Shown: in pieces, positions 13,601-25,397 of the stretch
Numbering within the stretch: position 1 is the first letter of the stretch
Layout of the letters: each line of letters starts with the position of its first letter
Assembly (NCBI GenBank): GCA_017562135.1
Contig: QEYB01000180.1
Coordinates: forward strand, 868,001-932,000
DNA: 64,000 nucleotides
Direction: 5' to 3'
Source of the DNA: Dipylidium caninum
Lineage: Eukaryota; Platyhelminthes; Cestoda; Cyclophyllidea; Dipylidiidae
The notes under the pieces: model-generated
Databases searched by the model: none
Told to the model about the DNA's origin: nothing
Seen by the model: only the letters and a program-made list of their open reading frames with translations
Program-made: the position numbers and the translations under genes

Positions 13601-14388
13601 CTCTTACCAATTACTTGAATTCCACACGAATATCAAAGAGGAACAACATGTACTAGATGGCGGGACCAAAAATTAATTTGAGTAAAGCTAAACGTGTAAG
13701 TTAAATCATTGTAAGAATAAGCTAATGAAATATAATTTATATGCTTTCAAATTTCAAGGCATGAAAAAACCTTATGACACACGAGAACAGGTAAACTCCA
13801 AGATGATAAACAAACACATGGGCCGGTAATTGGACATGAGACAGACTGTGAAGTTGTCAAACTGTGCGCTATTTAAAACTGAAGAAGGGTGAACCATAAA
13901 ATGGATGATAAGAGGATTTTCAATGCTAGCAGTAACATGAAACCCAAAAACAAAACATGGTTTATGAACGAAAGGAAAATTGTCCCTTTGAAGCAGCACG
14001 ACAGCCAAGCACTGTCACACAAAAGAAGCTCCACAAATATCAGATATGATTATACGTACATACCTCTCCATGTTCTGATTTGATGTTCTTCCAATTCGAT
14101 TATTGGCACTTCAGGGGACTTGTAATATTTGTGCAGAATACGAATAAAGTCAGTGATGGTCAGAAGACCAACATGACTTTGACTTTCAGAATCCCAAAGA
14201 ATAGCTACCCTAACACCATTGTACACGAGAGCGAAAAACCCTTTCTTGACCTTGCCAAAGTTATTAGAAAGTTTGTTTGACGCTTACATTGAGTGAAACA
14301 TCGAAAACAATAAGCTTGGCGCTGAGAGGAATCAGATCGTAACAAGTGTGATGTTTCAAGAAAATACGGTAAGCATCGTTTACATTGG
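10685..14388 (-). CDS. PRKAG: AMP-activated protein kinase gamma subunit
   Basis: Nucleotide-sensing regulatory subunit of the AMPK heterotrimer, with four CBS motifs (two Bateman modules) that bind AMP, ADP and ATP. Exons in gene order: 14288-14388, 14064-14250, 13038-13216, 12340-12543, 11661-11732, 10926-11000, 10685-10783; all splice phases agree and give 304 residues of core. Visible in order: [41 protein letters not shown] (CBS1), [14 protein letters not shown] and [11 protein letters not shown] (CBS2), [13 protein letters not shown] and DIYAKFDVI (CBS3), EVHRLV-like VHRLVVVDE and GIVSLSDIL (CBS4). The nucleotide-contact HR pairs and the TxD/SxD aspartates at CBS1 and CBS4 are present; CBS2 has THKR in place of the aspartate, as in animal gamma1. 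The intron at 14251-14287 is 37 nt, and the last intron begins GCAAGT (GC-AG). The start codon lies in one or more 5' exons that I could not place between 14389 and 15261. Confidence 0.96.
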
Positions 14389-15261
14389 CTTTGAATCAGG
14401 TGTTATGAAAAGTGCATAACTTACTAATTGATTCAATATTAAACGGAAGAGGAGAATCTAGGGACTAAAATTTAAAATGGGGGCATCATAATACCAAAAG
14501 AAACATCCAAGACATTTACTTTGAAGGTCACATTTAAAGATGTAATTTTCATTAGCAAGTCGTAAATAAGTGCAGGGATAAAAGAGATTGCAGTGCAATA
14601 TATACCGTATTGGCTTCGCGAAACAGTATTGCACATTGGTCAGTACTCATACTGGACGTCCGATCTCTGTTTCTAGTAGGAGTACTTGGCAAACTCGGAT
14701 GGTAAGACATCTGGGCCACGATAAACTACATCAGGCCTCAGCGACTGGTTTGTCTGATAAACTAAAACAAACGCAAATGCGCGGAAAGATGTTTAACAAG
14801 TAAATGCCGATTAGCTTACTGTTAGACAATGTTGCTGGTGAGAAGCGCGCGAAACGCCTCGGAGACCATCGGAAGTCGACCATTTTTGGGCAAAATTCCA
14901 AGCTACACACTAGCCCCTATAATACGGGACTTACGGCAGTTTGCATAAAAGCGCATGCAGTCTGACAGTGTTATTCCTGTCCCCATCTCGAAATACGCTA
15001 GCAAAATATATATATATATATAAATCAACCGCAGCAAGGAAATATGTGGCATCTACACAATCACTTTTGATCAAATCCACTTCACGGCATGGAAGTACAT
15101 GTCTTTTATTTGCTAATTGTCTCCGGATTAATTTTTATTTCTTTAGGTGCCCACCAGAAATTGGTTTGTTTTTGGTTTACCTCTTCTACATTTGGCTAAT
15201 TCGGTAGTCATTATTCTCACACTAACCTGAGTTGTCACAGTTTGCTTTCTAATACGGGAAT
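14389..15261. other. Divergent promoter region AMPK gamma / MRPL28
   Basis: Less than 900 bases separate the first recognised AMPK gamma exon (minus strand) from the MRPL28 start (plus strand). It should contain the missing AMPK gamma 5' exon and both promoters. A short (TA)n run lies at about 15005-15021. No other gene is visible. Confidence 0.5.
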
Positions 15262-16319
15262 ATGTCAAGATTCCTATTTTATCCTTACGCAAGGAACCTC
15301 ATCGGAAGGTTACCCCCATTTTATAAAAAGAAGTATATTGCTGAAAACGCACTGCCTGCCAGATCGGCGAACTTTATAAAGACATCACAACAATTCGTTA
15401 AAGCCAGCAATAATTGCTTGTTTGTTGCATGGATTACGGTCTTCACTTGATCCTTTAGGTACCCTGCGCAGTACTTTGATCTACCACCTAAAGTCCTTTT
15501 TCCAGCTGAGTCTCAGAGATCTTTGTGGGGTGGCGAAGGCATTATCACCGGTTTTATTGAAGTTAAAAGAACACTTACTAGGTAACTTAACTGTTAATTC
15601 ACTACGTGATAGGATACCTAAGACTTGGGGTCCTAAGTTGCGCCAACACCTCTTTTACAGTGAGGTTCTTGGTCGGTGGTTTGCCATTATAGTTTCCTTA
15701 ACAGCGCTAAAACAGATAGAGTCCGCTAAAGGAATCGACAATTATCTCTTAATGGTAAGTGCGCTACCCTTTATTTATTCATCAGACTCCAGAAAGTGAA
15801 ATCAATAGTTGCTTAGGTGTCCGTATGAAAAGGGAGATTTTATTGAAATTATCCGATCCTCAATTTTCAATGACACAGCCACATGTCGCGGCCAAGTACC
15901 AACGATTTGCCATTCCTGTGAGTTGACGTAAACACACGGCTATGAACTTTACTTTTATTATGTAATATGCAACTTTGTGGGGCCCTGGGCATTAAGTCGG
16001 TTATTTTCCTCTTGTACATACTTATGCCTTTCTATTGTTTTCATACATTTATTTAGAGAGGCTTTGTGATTTACCCTAGTTTAATCCATTTAAGGCTGAT
16101 GAGGCTGAGTGGATAGGACTGACCCTGGATGAAGCAATTAAAAAGCAAATGAAGATCGAGTATTTTCAAAAGAGCATATCTTTTTCCGTCCCGAAAAAGG
16201 TAAACATCGCCAAAAAGTTGTTGGAGCAATTGGAAATGGACAAAAATCATTCCACTGTGGGTATGTTTTCGCTGACCACCTTTACGTCTCAAAATATCTT
16301 AATATTTTGGCAATCATAG
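15262..16319 (+). CDS. MRPL28: Mitochondrial large ribosomal subunit protein bL28m
   Basis: Component of the mitochondrial 39S ribosomal subunit. Identified from LFPAESQRSLWGGEG, FYSEVLGRWFAIIVSL, KYQRFAIP and EAEWIGLTLDEAIKKQ, which line up in order with human MRPL28. Exons: 15262 to about 15332, 15459-15581, 15613-15754, 15786-15917, 16095-16319; about 230 residues against 256 in human. The intron 15582-15612 is just 31 nt. The exon 1 donor is chosen only because it leaves the correct phase (AAGAA before GTATAT at 15333), so residues about 20-25 are uncertain. The N-terminus is basic and hydrophobic, as expected for mitochondrial import. The 3' end is also open: reading on gives a stop at 16317-16319, while a donor at about 16260 could instead join a later exon. 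Confidence 0.92.
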
Positions 16320-16566
16320 GCTCATTCTGTCAAATGTTTTGATGGTTTTTATATCATTTAGTCGACAATGAAGTCAAACTTGCTATTTTTCGTCTTAAGA
16401 ACCCAATTTTAAAAAACTATGTGGAAGGCTGTAAAAGTTTAAGTAAATACGTTTGTTCTAGTCTTATATATTTAACATGTTCGAAGAATAGGCTTAATTT
16501 AATTATTGTTGTATTATTTTTGTACAAACTGTTTCTTGGCTGTTATGTTCCATTAACATCCTTGTG

Positions 16567-16853
16567 TTAAATAGGGACTTCCATGAATCGAAAGCCAAAT
16601 TCTTCGCGCTCATTCTTCGCTCGGTTACTCTATGGCGAAAAAGGGGAAAATGTTAAACGATTGGATTGATTTTCGTATACATACATTTTGTTGCTTTGTT
16701 TGGCAGTTCAAGCGTTGCTTTGGTGTTTAACACCTGATTAGGATTGTAGGTTGGGTGGGATTTTGTGTTTTTTTGTTGTGATTCCGGCTGTTCGTGAGTT
16801 TTCTTGGAGATTAGGTCACTATTTATCTGGGGTTTTCCGGATTGTTCAGCCAT
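16567..16853 (-). CDS. Small 60-residue protein, unidentified
   Basis: Two exons that fit exactly: 16734-16853 (ATGG start context, 40 codons, ends CAG then GTGTTA) and 16567-16629 (after a pyrimidine tract and CCATAG, 20 codons plus TAA), phase 0 on both sides of a 104-nt intron. The product is hydrophilic, rich in K, Q, N and T, and ends in REEFGFRFMEVPI. I recognise no family, and it carries no signal peptide or membrane segment. It lies tail to tail with MRPL28 and diverges from the RPRD2-like gene. Support is phase consistency and splice-site quality only, so it could be chance. Confidence 0.4.
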
Positions 16854-18865
16854 CTTCTCTTAGTGTAAATAAACATTTGTGAAATTATATAGTTGCCATT
16901 ACTTTTAAGGGCGTTTTTCCAGTGTGAGGGCAATTGTGTACTCCACTCGTGGAAAGCTTTTCACCTTTCCGTGCTGCAGAGTTAGTTCATTTTTTCAGCA
17001 CCTTAGTTTTTCAATTTTTTTCCTGTACAGTTTTTTGGGTTCAAAAGCAAGCAGTAGTCGGAGGCTGCTAAGTCAGGGGAATATGTGGTATGCGGTAGGA
17101 TTCCCCAATGCAATTATGTAATTCAAATCACCATGTGACCTGGTATTCCCATGAGGCGGTGTGATGTCCTTCCTAGTGAAAATTCTCCGAATCGAGTTTT
17201 TCGTACACTCTTAAAACCTCCTAGGGCATTGGTCCTTGACTGTCCCGCCATAAACTCCACAACATTCCCATTGAGTCAAGTTTGCAATAGAGGTAGACGG
17301 GTTAGGTTTTCTTAATTAATTCATTTTTCTCTCCCGTTTATCATCACCAGGATCAGGGAGAGTTCGACTTTGTTTAGAGCATGCAGAGATGTGTGTGTGG
17401 CCACCCGTTCAATCATGTGGCACCCAACTAGAATATTCTCACTTTTTTTTTCCTAATATGATCTGAAAAGGTTTACTGAACCCGATTAAGCCTTTCTGAG
17501 ATCGTCGATGTCAGAATAGTACCTTGCCCAAACGTGTTCTCAACGACATCGTCGGTGATTAAAGATTGCTGCCCAGAACATGGCTTATCAGAACTTCGTA
17601 TAAAATACAGTGGTGTAAGTGAACTTGATCAGTAGGCGTGGGTACACTTTCGCTTCATACTTAAGACTAAGTAGAGGATATCTACCATAGTTAATTTGCT
17701 ACTTCTGTACGCCAAGTAGGCGCGTGCAACGTGTCGGCAATTGTCATGCTAAACGAACAGTACTTCTCGATTGCGTGGATCCGCCAGGACGACAACAATT
17801 CCTTTGAGATAGGAGTTTGCCTACATTCTTTTGTAAATTCCCCAGCTTGTTGTTTTCGCGTCGTAGCTCATAACGTCTGTATTTTTTTTGTTTACGGATA
17901 TTTGATTAGATCGTCCCATTTATTCTACGATCGGTTTGGATACGTGTCTATCGAAATTTTTCATTCACTAAATGGCCCTAAATATTGCGCTGCTAAATTA
18001 GATTGAAAGATTACTAATTTCATACGAGAAGGGAAAATCCGCCTCACCGTTGTTTGCCACATCTAGAGGCCAATGGTAAAGTTTATTTAGTTTCAGAGTT
18101 TTGCATAAACCTGTAAATACACTGCAAAAGATTGCGCAATTTGCAGTTATTGTACGAGATTTAGATTTTACAATTTACCCAAATGACGAAAAAGAAAGGA
18201 TAAACGTTAGAGGTGTTTCACCATAACCGCAGACTAGTAGTATATCTTAGAAGACAAACGATTTATTCTTCCGTCGTCGTACACTTTGAACCGTTATATT
18301 AAAATATGCTAGACCTTTTCTGTGAAGATCTTCTGAGGTGGCTCCGTATTTTTCGTCATGGTATAGATTTTTTTCACTGAGTCGATACTCTATGTAGGGC
18401 ATTGCCAAGTAAAATTTTTCTGTTCACTGGTATAAGGCCTCTGTCGCCAAATATTGGTTGCATTTCGCCCTTATTGGTTCGCTGTTAAAAATTCTGTCGC
18501 GACAAATTGGATTTGCTAGTGCTAAAAGAGTTCCACCGTGCAGCCATTTGTTCCGAAATAGGGTCTCAGAATTTCCAAGTAGGAGCCATAGATCTCGCAA
18601 CTAAATGAGAGCCTTTAGCATTTGGACATTTTCTTAGATTCATAGTAGGACGTCGTGCGATTTCGTGATGAAAGACATTTTTAAATTTCTGGAATGCATT
18701 TCTTTTCCCTGTATTTCCGAGAGCTCAACACATTCAGTGTTTAAAAAACATTTGCTAGTTCAAAGATTGTCTCACTCTTCTTTGTTCCATAGTTATCCTA
18801 CTGCTACTGCCGCCTCTTAGCGTTTCGTCTGCAGTTTGTGTGAGAGCCTGTTTACGCAATCCAAG
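16854..18865. other. Intergenic, nothing recognised
   Basis: About 2 kb upstream of the RPRD2-like gene. A 91-codon open frame at 17731-18006 (+) resembles nothing and has no splice partner. No repeat or RNA gene was seen. Confidence 0.5.
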
Positions 18866-21800
18866 ATGGACCAAAACGCTTGGGCTGCCCACTGTATCGA
18901 AACTAGCTTGGCCAAGCTCACTTTGAGCACGAAATGCATTAAACAGTCGGCTTCCTTCTTGTTGACGATGTCAGAGCATGCCGACCTAATATCGAAGATC
19001 TGGCTTCAGACCTTCAGATCAGGTCCTTTGCCTTGTTTTCTGATTTTTTGCCATCACCCCTACTTAGTTAACTTTGTTTTCTGCATACTGTGTAACTGTA
19101 TCAACATTTGTTTATGTTTGTTCCCTTTGAATTAGTTGCTGTCATGGCAGCGCTGTAGTTCCAGATAGGTTCATTTACTTTGATAGTGCGGTTTGTAAAT
19201 TAAACGTCACTCTGGGGTAACTTGGGTTGCATGCGATTACTTCTCCTTAAACCTTCTCAACTCTTCGTTTCGTATCATTTATGACAGCCATTGATCCTGC
19301 ATCACAGCTTTCGTTATTATATGTTCTCAATGAAATTATTCTAAAATGTGCGAGCTACGGCGCCCCGGAAATCAAAGTATCATTCAAAGAACCTATTATC
19401 GACGCAATGCAAGCCCTCAGGTAAAACGCTGTTCTCAAATCATGATCTTGAAGACCTGGCTTGCTGCTGAAAAAGGTCAAGAAACTTTTGCGTATGTGGT
19501 CTGATAGGGGTCTTTTCGATCAAGAGTTTAGCAAGCAACTTGTATCACTCACAAGTTTGTATTGTAGTTTCTTAAATTTTGTCAGACAATTTGGATAGGA
19601 ATAATGATCAATTTACCAATATGGAAACCGACGGTAACACAAATACCAAGGATTTTTCCGTGAGTTTCGAAAAAATGTCTCTTTTACTTATTTGGTCTTA
19701 TCGCCTTGTTTTCAGTTAAATTTACATCTGTCTGAGTCTTACATGTCCTAGTTCATACTTTTTTGCTTTTTTTCTGTAGCTGGAAAAATTTGTATGCCAA
19801 CTACATGGATTTAGGCAAATGGATGAGAGTATCAAAAATTTCTCTGAAACTGACCTCGTTCCTCCTTGTCTTAATCTTCCCATTGAAGCTCTTCTTTGTC
19901 GTATAAAAAGCAAGGAGGAAGGTCAGACTTTTTCTCAGCAGGTAGGGTGCTGCTTTCGTTTTCTCATTTAACTTTTATAGGTGAGCACATGTGCTGATCA
20001 ATTAGAAAATGCATTAAATACTATGGATATGAGGTTTTCTGCTCAGGAAGCTTTAGTTAAAAACATTGACAAAGCGATAATTTTCTGCTCAGCACAACAG
20101 AAGGAAGCGGGTGTTGTTGTTAACGTAAGTAACAACGCGTTACGCGTTTGTCCTTCGCCTTTAGAAATATCTATGCTTTTAAGATAGGTTTCTTGGTTTT
20201 TTGTGTGAAATGTCCTTATTAATTTTCTGCTCTGTTTTTTTAGCGTCCCTCATAGGGTATCACCCTCTTTATCGAGTTCGCGGATCTAATAATGGACTTT
20301 GGTATTTTTATTTAGGCCTACAAGTCTTATGAACAGCAAGTGCGCAACACACTGCGTATGATTTGTGGTGATGGTAATTACGATGGGGCAGATCACTCTC
20401 CATTGCCTGTTGAAATAACTCCCGAATCTGACAATCCACAATCAAACGCCACTTGTTCGCGTCCAGTTGTTCCTAACCCACCCAAGTGCGTCGAAAGTCT
20501 TAATGAAGGCGATGAAGGCGTCTCAGACATGTCAGAAGATGAGATGATTGACGCTACTCATACTCCTTTCGAATTTCATAGCCAACACTCTGATACGACA
20601 GATGTTCGTGATCTTCTTGTTGATCCTAAATCTTTGATTCACCTTCCCTTCAGTGACAGCATTCTATTTGACGACCGAGGCGATGTAGACTATCGTCCAA
20701 TGTTCAGCAAAATGCTTATCAGGTGGGGGAATTATTGGTTAGTTTTAGGTTTTGAAATTTCTTTTAAACCTCTTATTGTTCTATAGTAAATTCTTTGAAG
20801 ATAAAAATTCAACTTCCGAGAAGTCCTCTGAATGTGCCGTGTATACTAAGAAGGTAGTCAGAAATGGTGAAGTGGTTACCGAAAGTATGAATTCATCTTG
20901 TTACGAGGACAAACCGGATTTACAAAAATCCTCTTTAGTTGGTACCTCGGCTTTGACGGAAACTGGTGATTTTGACTATCGGCAACCGGTTGGCACGTCT
21001 GGAGAAATAGATGATTTGTGTAACGTAGTAAGTAGACAACAAGATGCGGACCTGCGTCTTTTGGAAAAAAGGGTAAATGGGTATTTTTTGTTACCGTTAT
21101 ATGATTGAATGCTTCGCTATTTCTCATTTTCTTCACTTATTATTGGAATATTCACTGCAATTTTTATTTAATATTAGCCTCCTGCACATTCCAACATTTT
21201 CGTTGACTCAGACTACCGACAATTATCCATACCATCCAATACGCAACTGCCGCTGTCATCAACTCCCTCTTACCCTTGGTTGAACAATGGTGACAGTGAT
21301 CTTCGACGGTGCCAGGACACTGGGGCTTCAGTAGCAGCGTCGGCCTTAGCAAACACAGTAGCTGCGCAATCGTTATTGTTTGCTTCGGGATCACTGCTAC
21401 CAACACGGCCCCTTTTTACACCACTTATGACTACACCTACCGGCCCAATACTATCTCCTGGTTTGTCACAGCCACAGCCGTTCTCTAACACTGTCTCTGT
21501 CTCCGTTTCTCCTCATCAACAGCACCAAAATCAGCCAAACGTGGTTCTTTCTTCTCTATCCGTAACTTCACCTGGAGAGCACCAACAGCCTCCATTCACT
21601 CCTAATCAACAGGCACACACGTCACCAACGCCATCATCCACCTCTCCAAAGTTTCATTTGTCTGGAATTTCATCGGATCTTATTTCAACATTGAAGAAAA
21701 TTAACCTTCCTACTGTTTCTTCAACGTCTGCTCGATTGCCTACGCAGACCTCTCTGAGCGATGAGAGCGGTGCTACCAATCCTACCTCGCTGTTGGGTCA

Positions 21801-23558
21801 AGATTATGGAGGGGCCGGTGATTGCACTCAGGAGTCTCAAATCGCCAACCCCCCGAGCGAGGATCCCTTCACCATCATATCTCGATTGACCGGGCTTTCC
21901 AATCTTATTCAATCGTAAGCAATATCTGTTTAAATATTAGATACGGGAACTTATATTTCCTTCCGATTATATCTGACGCATATTTAACCATTCACCTTAT
22001 CGATTTAGTGTATTTTAGAATTTTGTGCCACCGAGGCTCCTTTAAATTTCATAATTTTTTTAACATTCACCCAAATTATGTTTCTAAAGGATTATTAAAA
22101 TTTATAGTCCCCTCTTTTATTCATTTACTTGTCCAAGCTGAAAATAACCGGAGTGGCCATCTTTTCAAAAGTTGCAGAAATTCAGTCATATTATAATTTT
22201 ACACTCGCCGGAGCTACTTTCCCAATATTCTTTTACATCTTTTTGTGTTCCCGAAGTCGGTGCATTTAACGGGAAAACTCGGTAGAATATTTTAACACAA
22301 TTCATAAAAATTCGAGACTGTAAATGATCTTTTTGATGCCTACTGAGGTTGAGCATATGGTGCCAAATTTTCATATGAAACTGATTTCTCAAAATTTTTC
22401 TATTTCTGAGATGTTAATGCACCCTTGTTATTGATATGCATCTGCATAAAGGTAAGCGAATTATTTCATCATTATCAATTTTTATAGGATTTCTCTCTTG
22501 AAGTAATTAAAGGTAATGAATTTCTGAGGTTAAACGTTTAGTTTAGACTTCCCACTTTCAGTGTAAAACCAGCATCGACTCCCATGCTAGTCCACCCAGT
22601 CGATGCGGAAAGCCCCTCATCGCCATCAAAGCCGCGGGAAGTCCCATCATTGGAATTCCGAGCACCGAATTCTTTTGACGAAATCGATGAGGGCAAAATG
22701 AAGGTTGTTGCAGCGAAAACGGAAGCCTCGAACTCTGTTACTCCCCCTCCGGTTTCGGAAATTGTGATGAATGATGAGGTTTTGGACCAAGGTGAAGACG
22801 GAGGTGCCACGCCAACGCAAGATGAATCAGAGGACCCAACAGATCGTGAGTCCCTAAGCCGTAAACCCGGTATTTCAGTAGAGTATGACTGCCAGAAGTT
22901 GTATTTCCGTTTCCATTAAATTCCTTTTGAGTACCGAGGAATTTTGCAAGACTCGCTCTTTTAGGCGACCCCGGTCCTAATTGCTTTTCCTTCCCGCAAC
23001 TTGGGCTCGGACCGGCCGTTCTCGCTCAGGCCACTTTTCCCCCTCTCCTATCGTCTGAGTCGATGCGTCCGTCATCCCTGACGGAAAACACAAATACCCT
23101 GCTTTTACCATTCTCCATCGTACGTTTTTCCTGAAATTCTGATTTCAAATACGCAGCAAATGCCGTACTTGATTCACTCGGCCCTTGCGACAAATTTCTT
23201 ATTGTTGATTACTAGTAAGAGCTTTCATGTTGTCGTCAGAATGCGACCAAATGCGGGGCCGATGCCTAACCTCACCACAGAATAAACTATATCTCCAAAC
23301 AGTAACTGCCTAGGCATTCGATCCCTCAAAACGGTCGTAAGCAAGCACCGAGATCTGCCCACCCAGTTGGCTTTTTTCTAGAGAATACCACCGTTCAACC
23401 AACTGACCGTTGGACCGACGCCGTGGCAGGCATCTTTGGGAGCGAACGGTCCCAAATTGGATGGCAGAGATCTCCCTCCACAGGCCTTTTTCCCCGTTTT
23501 CCCTCCTTTGCTGAACCAACCTTTTTCCAATCTTCCCCCTAGTCAAAACAACAGGTAG
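18866..23558 (+). CDS. RPRD2: RPRD2-like CID-domain protein of RNA polymerase II
   Basis: RPRD proteins bind the phosphorylated C-terminal domain of RNA polymerase II through an N-terminal CID and recruit phosphatase activity. Twelve exons: 18866-19022, 19288-19420, 19454-19554, 19586-19659, 19780-19941, 19981-20124, 20316-20722, 20787-21072, 21178-21914, 22562-22845, 22965-23119, 23382-23558. They sum to 939 codons in one frame. The CID shows QLSLLYVLNEIILK and KKLLRMWSDRGLFDQEF (family: LTFLYLANDVIQN, LLNIWQERSVYGGEF). A coiled-coil block follows with ENALNTMD and NAYKSYEQQV, then acidic MSEDEM, a long S/P/T/Q-rich region with DLISTLKKI and ISRLTGLSNLIQS, and a proline-rich tail with FPPLLNQPFSNLPP. 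Introns 2, 3 and 5 are 33, 31 and 39 nt. The donor at 22846 may sometimes be skipped: reading on gives a stop at 22917-22919 and a shorter protein. The long disordered half separates it from RPRD1A/B. Confidence 0.88.
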
Positions 23559-23615
23559 TCGTGTAAGCTTAAACTAGTGTAAATGTAAATTGTTCTTCTT
23601 TACATCGTAATTTTT

Positions 23616-23621
23616 AATAAA
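23616..23621 (+). terminator. Poly(A) signal of RPRD2-like gene
   Basis: AATAAA 58 bases after the stop codon of the RPRD2-like gene. The next gene is on the opposite strand, so this is the natural end of the transcript. Confidence 0.7.
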
Positions 23622-23793
23622 ATTATTGCGTCGTCGAGTGCCGAGCGATTTTGCTTTTACGTCGGGTGCGCCCACACTGCGTAACACGAACACGTACGGG
23701 TCTATCTGCCATTTTAAACTTCTCAATGGAAAATATCGCCAAATCCGTCTAGATGGTTAGTAGACGGTAAATCCGGGTTGATCCGGAAGGCAC

Positions 23794-25397
23794 TCAGACG
23801 GGGATGTGTGCCTCTTTATGACAAAATAGGGACCAAACGTTATCTGACACCGCGTTCAATGGGGGCAAACCGTGCAAGAGATCGTCTAGCGAAAGCTCTT
23901 GGAAGGGCTTCTTAGCATAATATTCCTAAAAACAAATAAAAAAGATCAGCCCGCTACTTAGCACTTTTGGAACGCTTGAAATGATTTTAGCGCAATATTG
24001 CTAATCTATCTCCACAAAGATTTAGTCCTTTTTGGGTTGGCCGATTCAACCATGATAACGTTTAAGACAAAAAAAAGTTGCTAAATACATCAATAAAATA
24101 CATACCGAAAGCGCCTCTAGCGGATTTAGATTGTGCCATGCCACTGCGGCGATGTGATTGTTTGGAAGTTGGTGTTCTTCAAATATCCACTGGCTATCCA
24201 TCAAATCAGGATGAGTACATTTTGGGGCAGATCCTGAAATGTCGAACCCCACTGTAGATACATCCATTCTCAAGCCAACGCCAATATTCTTCACAAAAGC
24301 CTCTTTTAGGCACTAAACACAAAAAGGTTACACCCGTTTAAACGGGATGAAAGCGAACTTGCCCAAAGTCTGAAGAAGGTTCGGACCTTTTCATTTTCTC
24401 CATGCTTCGGAGACGTGAGCAAACGCCATTCATGAGTTGCAAAGAGAGACCTCATTTTGAGTAAAAATTCATCGACCGACATAGACTTAGCTGAAATGAG
24501 CCAAATAAGTCACGATTTGCGTTCTTGTACATGCGTTACAAACCACCCAATACTTATCAAAGCTCCCAGCACATACAAGAGACAAATATTTTCTTAAATG
24601 GTAACAGGATGACGATTCATTGATTTACATCAAAAACATTTCCCATGTAGAACAAATTTAACTGGAAGAAATTGACTAAAACCAAACAAAGTCGTGAAGA
24701 CAAGCAAGGTGGTGGCAAACATTGATTCCATTTTTGTAGATGTCTGGTTCGATACACATTATCTTTGAAAATACATAAAGCATATTTTGACTTCTCTCAG
24801 AACACCAACTTTAACATCTATCTTTGAGGATTTGACATGATACGGCAAATTTGACATTGTAAAACACTGCAAGATCGCGTCAAATATGACAGAACAGACT
24901 TCCGTAAAGTCAGTGGATTTTTTACACAATGGGCAGACGACAGAGCAGTAAAATCTCACATCGTAAATCTACTCGCATTACATCGACGCCTGTTCGCATT
25001 TTCTGGCAAGAGGTCAAAAGTGTGTAGTCGCCATTGTGTGACAGGTTGAAATCGAAATTTGGCTTCCCTTCAAGGAATGGCCGCCCGTTATCGTCCTTGC
25101 TCACTTTTACTGTCGCAGGGTCTAGATTGATACAATGTTTTGCGGCATACAGAGTCAGGAGCCGCGCAGCCTAAAGAACAGTGCGAAACAAGCAAAATAA
25201 CACAATATCCGACGTTAACATTGATGACCAACTCTAAAATGAGACAAAACTCCACGCACAAGGTACGATTTGACATCATGTCTATATACGAACTTCAAGG
25301 CCTTCTCTTGGTCATTGCTGGATAGGCACGCAAAGACACGGAAGAGCTGAGCATTATTCGGTTCCCAAGCACCATGGTTAAAAGCAAAGCGAAACAT
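23794..25397 (-). CDS. AASDHPPT: 4'-phosphopantetheinyl transferase (AASDHPPT type)
   Basis: Moves the phosphopantetheine arm of coenzyme A onto acyl carrier proteins (Sfp-type enzyme). Exons: 25260-25397, 24973-25170, 24363-24485, 24106-24312, 23794-23925; 265 residues, somewhat shorter than human (309). Features in order: RFAFNHGAW start, a QEKALKFVYRHD block, KDDNGRPFLEG and FDFNLSHNGDYTLL (CoA-binding basic and His residues), TGVDVM (the metal-binding GxD), then KEAFVKNIGVGL (KE..KA helix of the family) and a C-terminal SLDDLLHGLP...VWSLFC block matching the human tail. Intron 3 starts with GCAAGT directly after the codon for Trp, so it is a GC-AG intron. The exon at 24485 uses a weak acceptor (TAAG), chosen because it alone keeps the frame. 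Confidence 0.93.
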
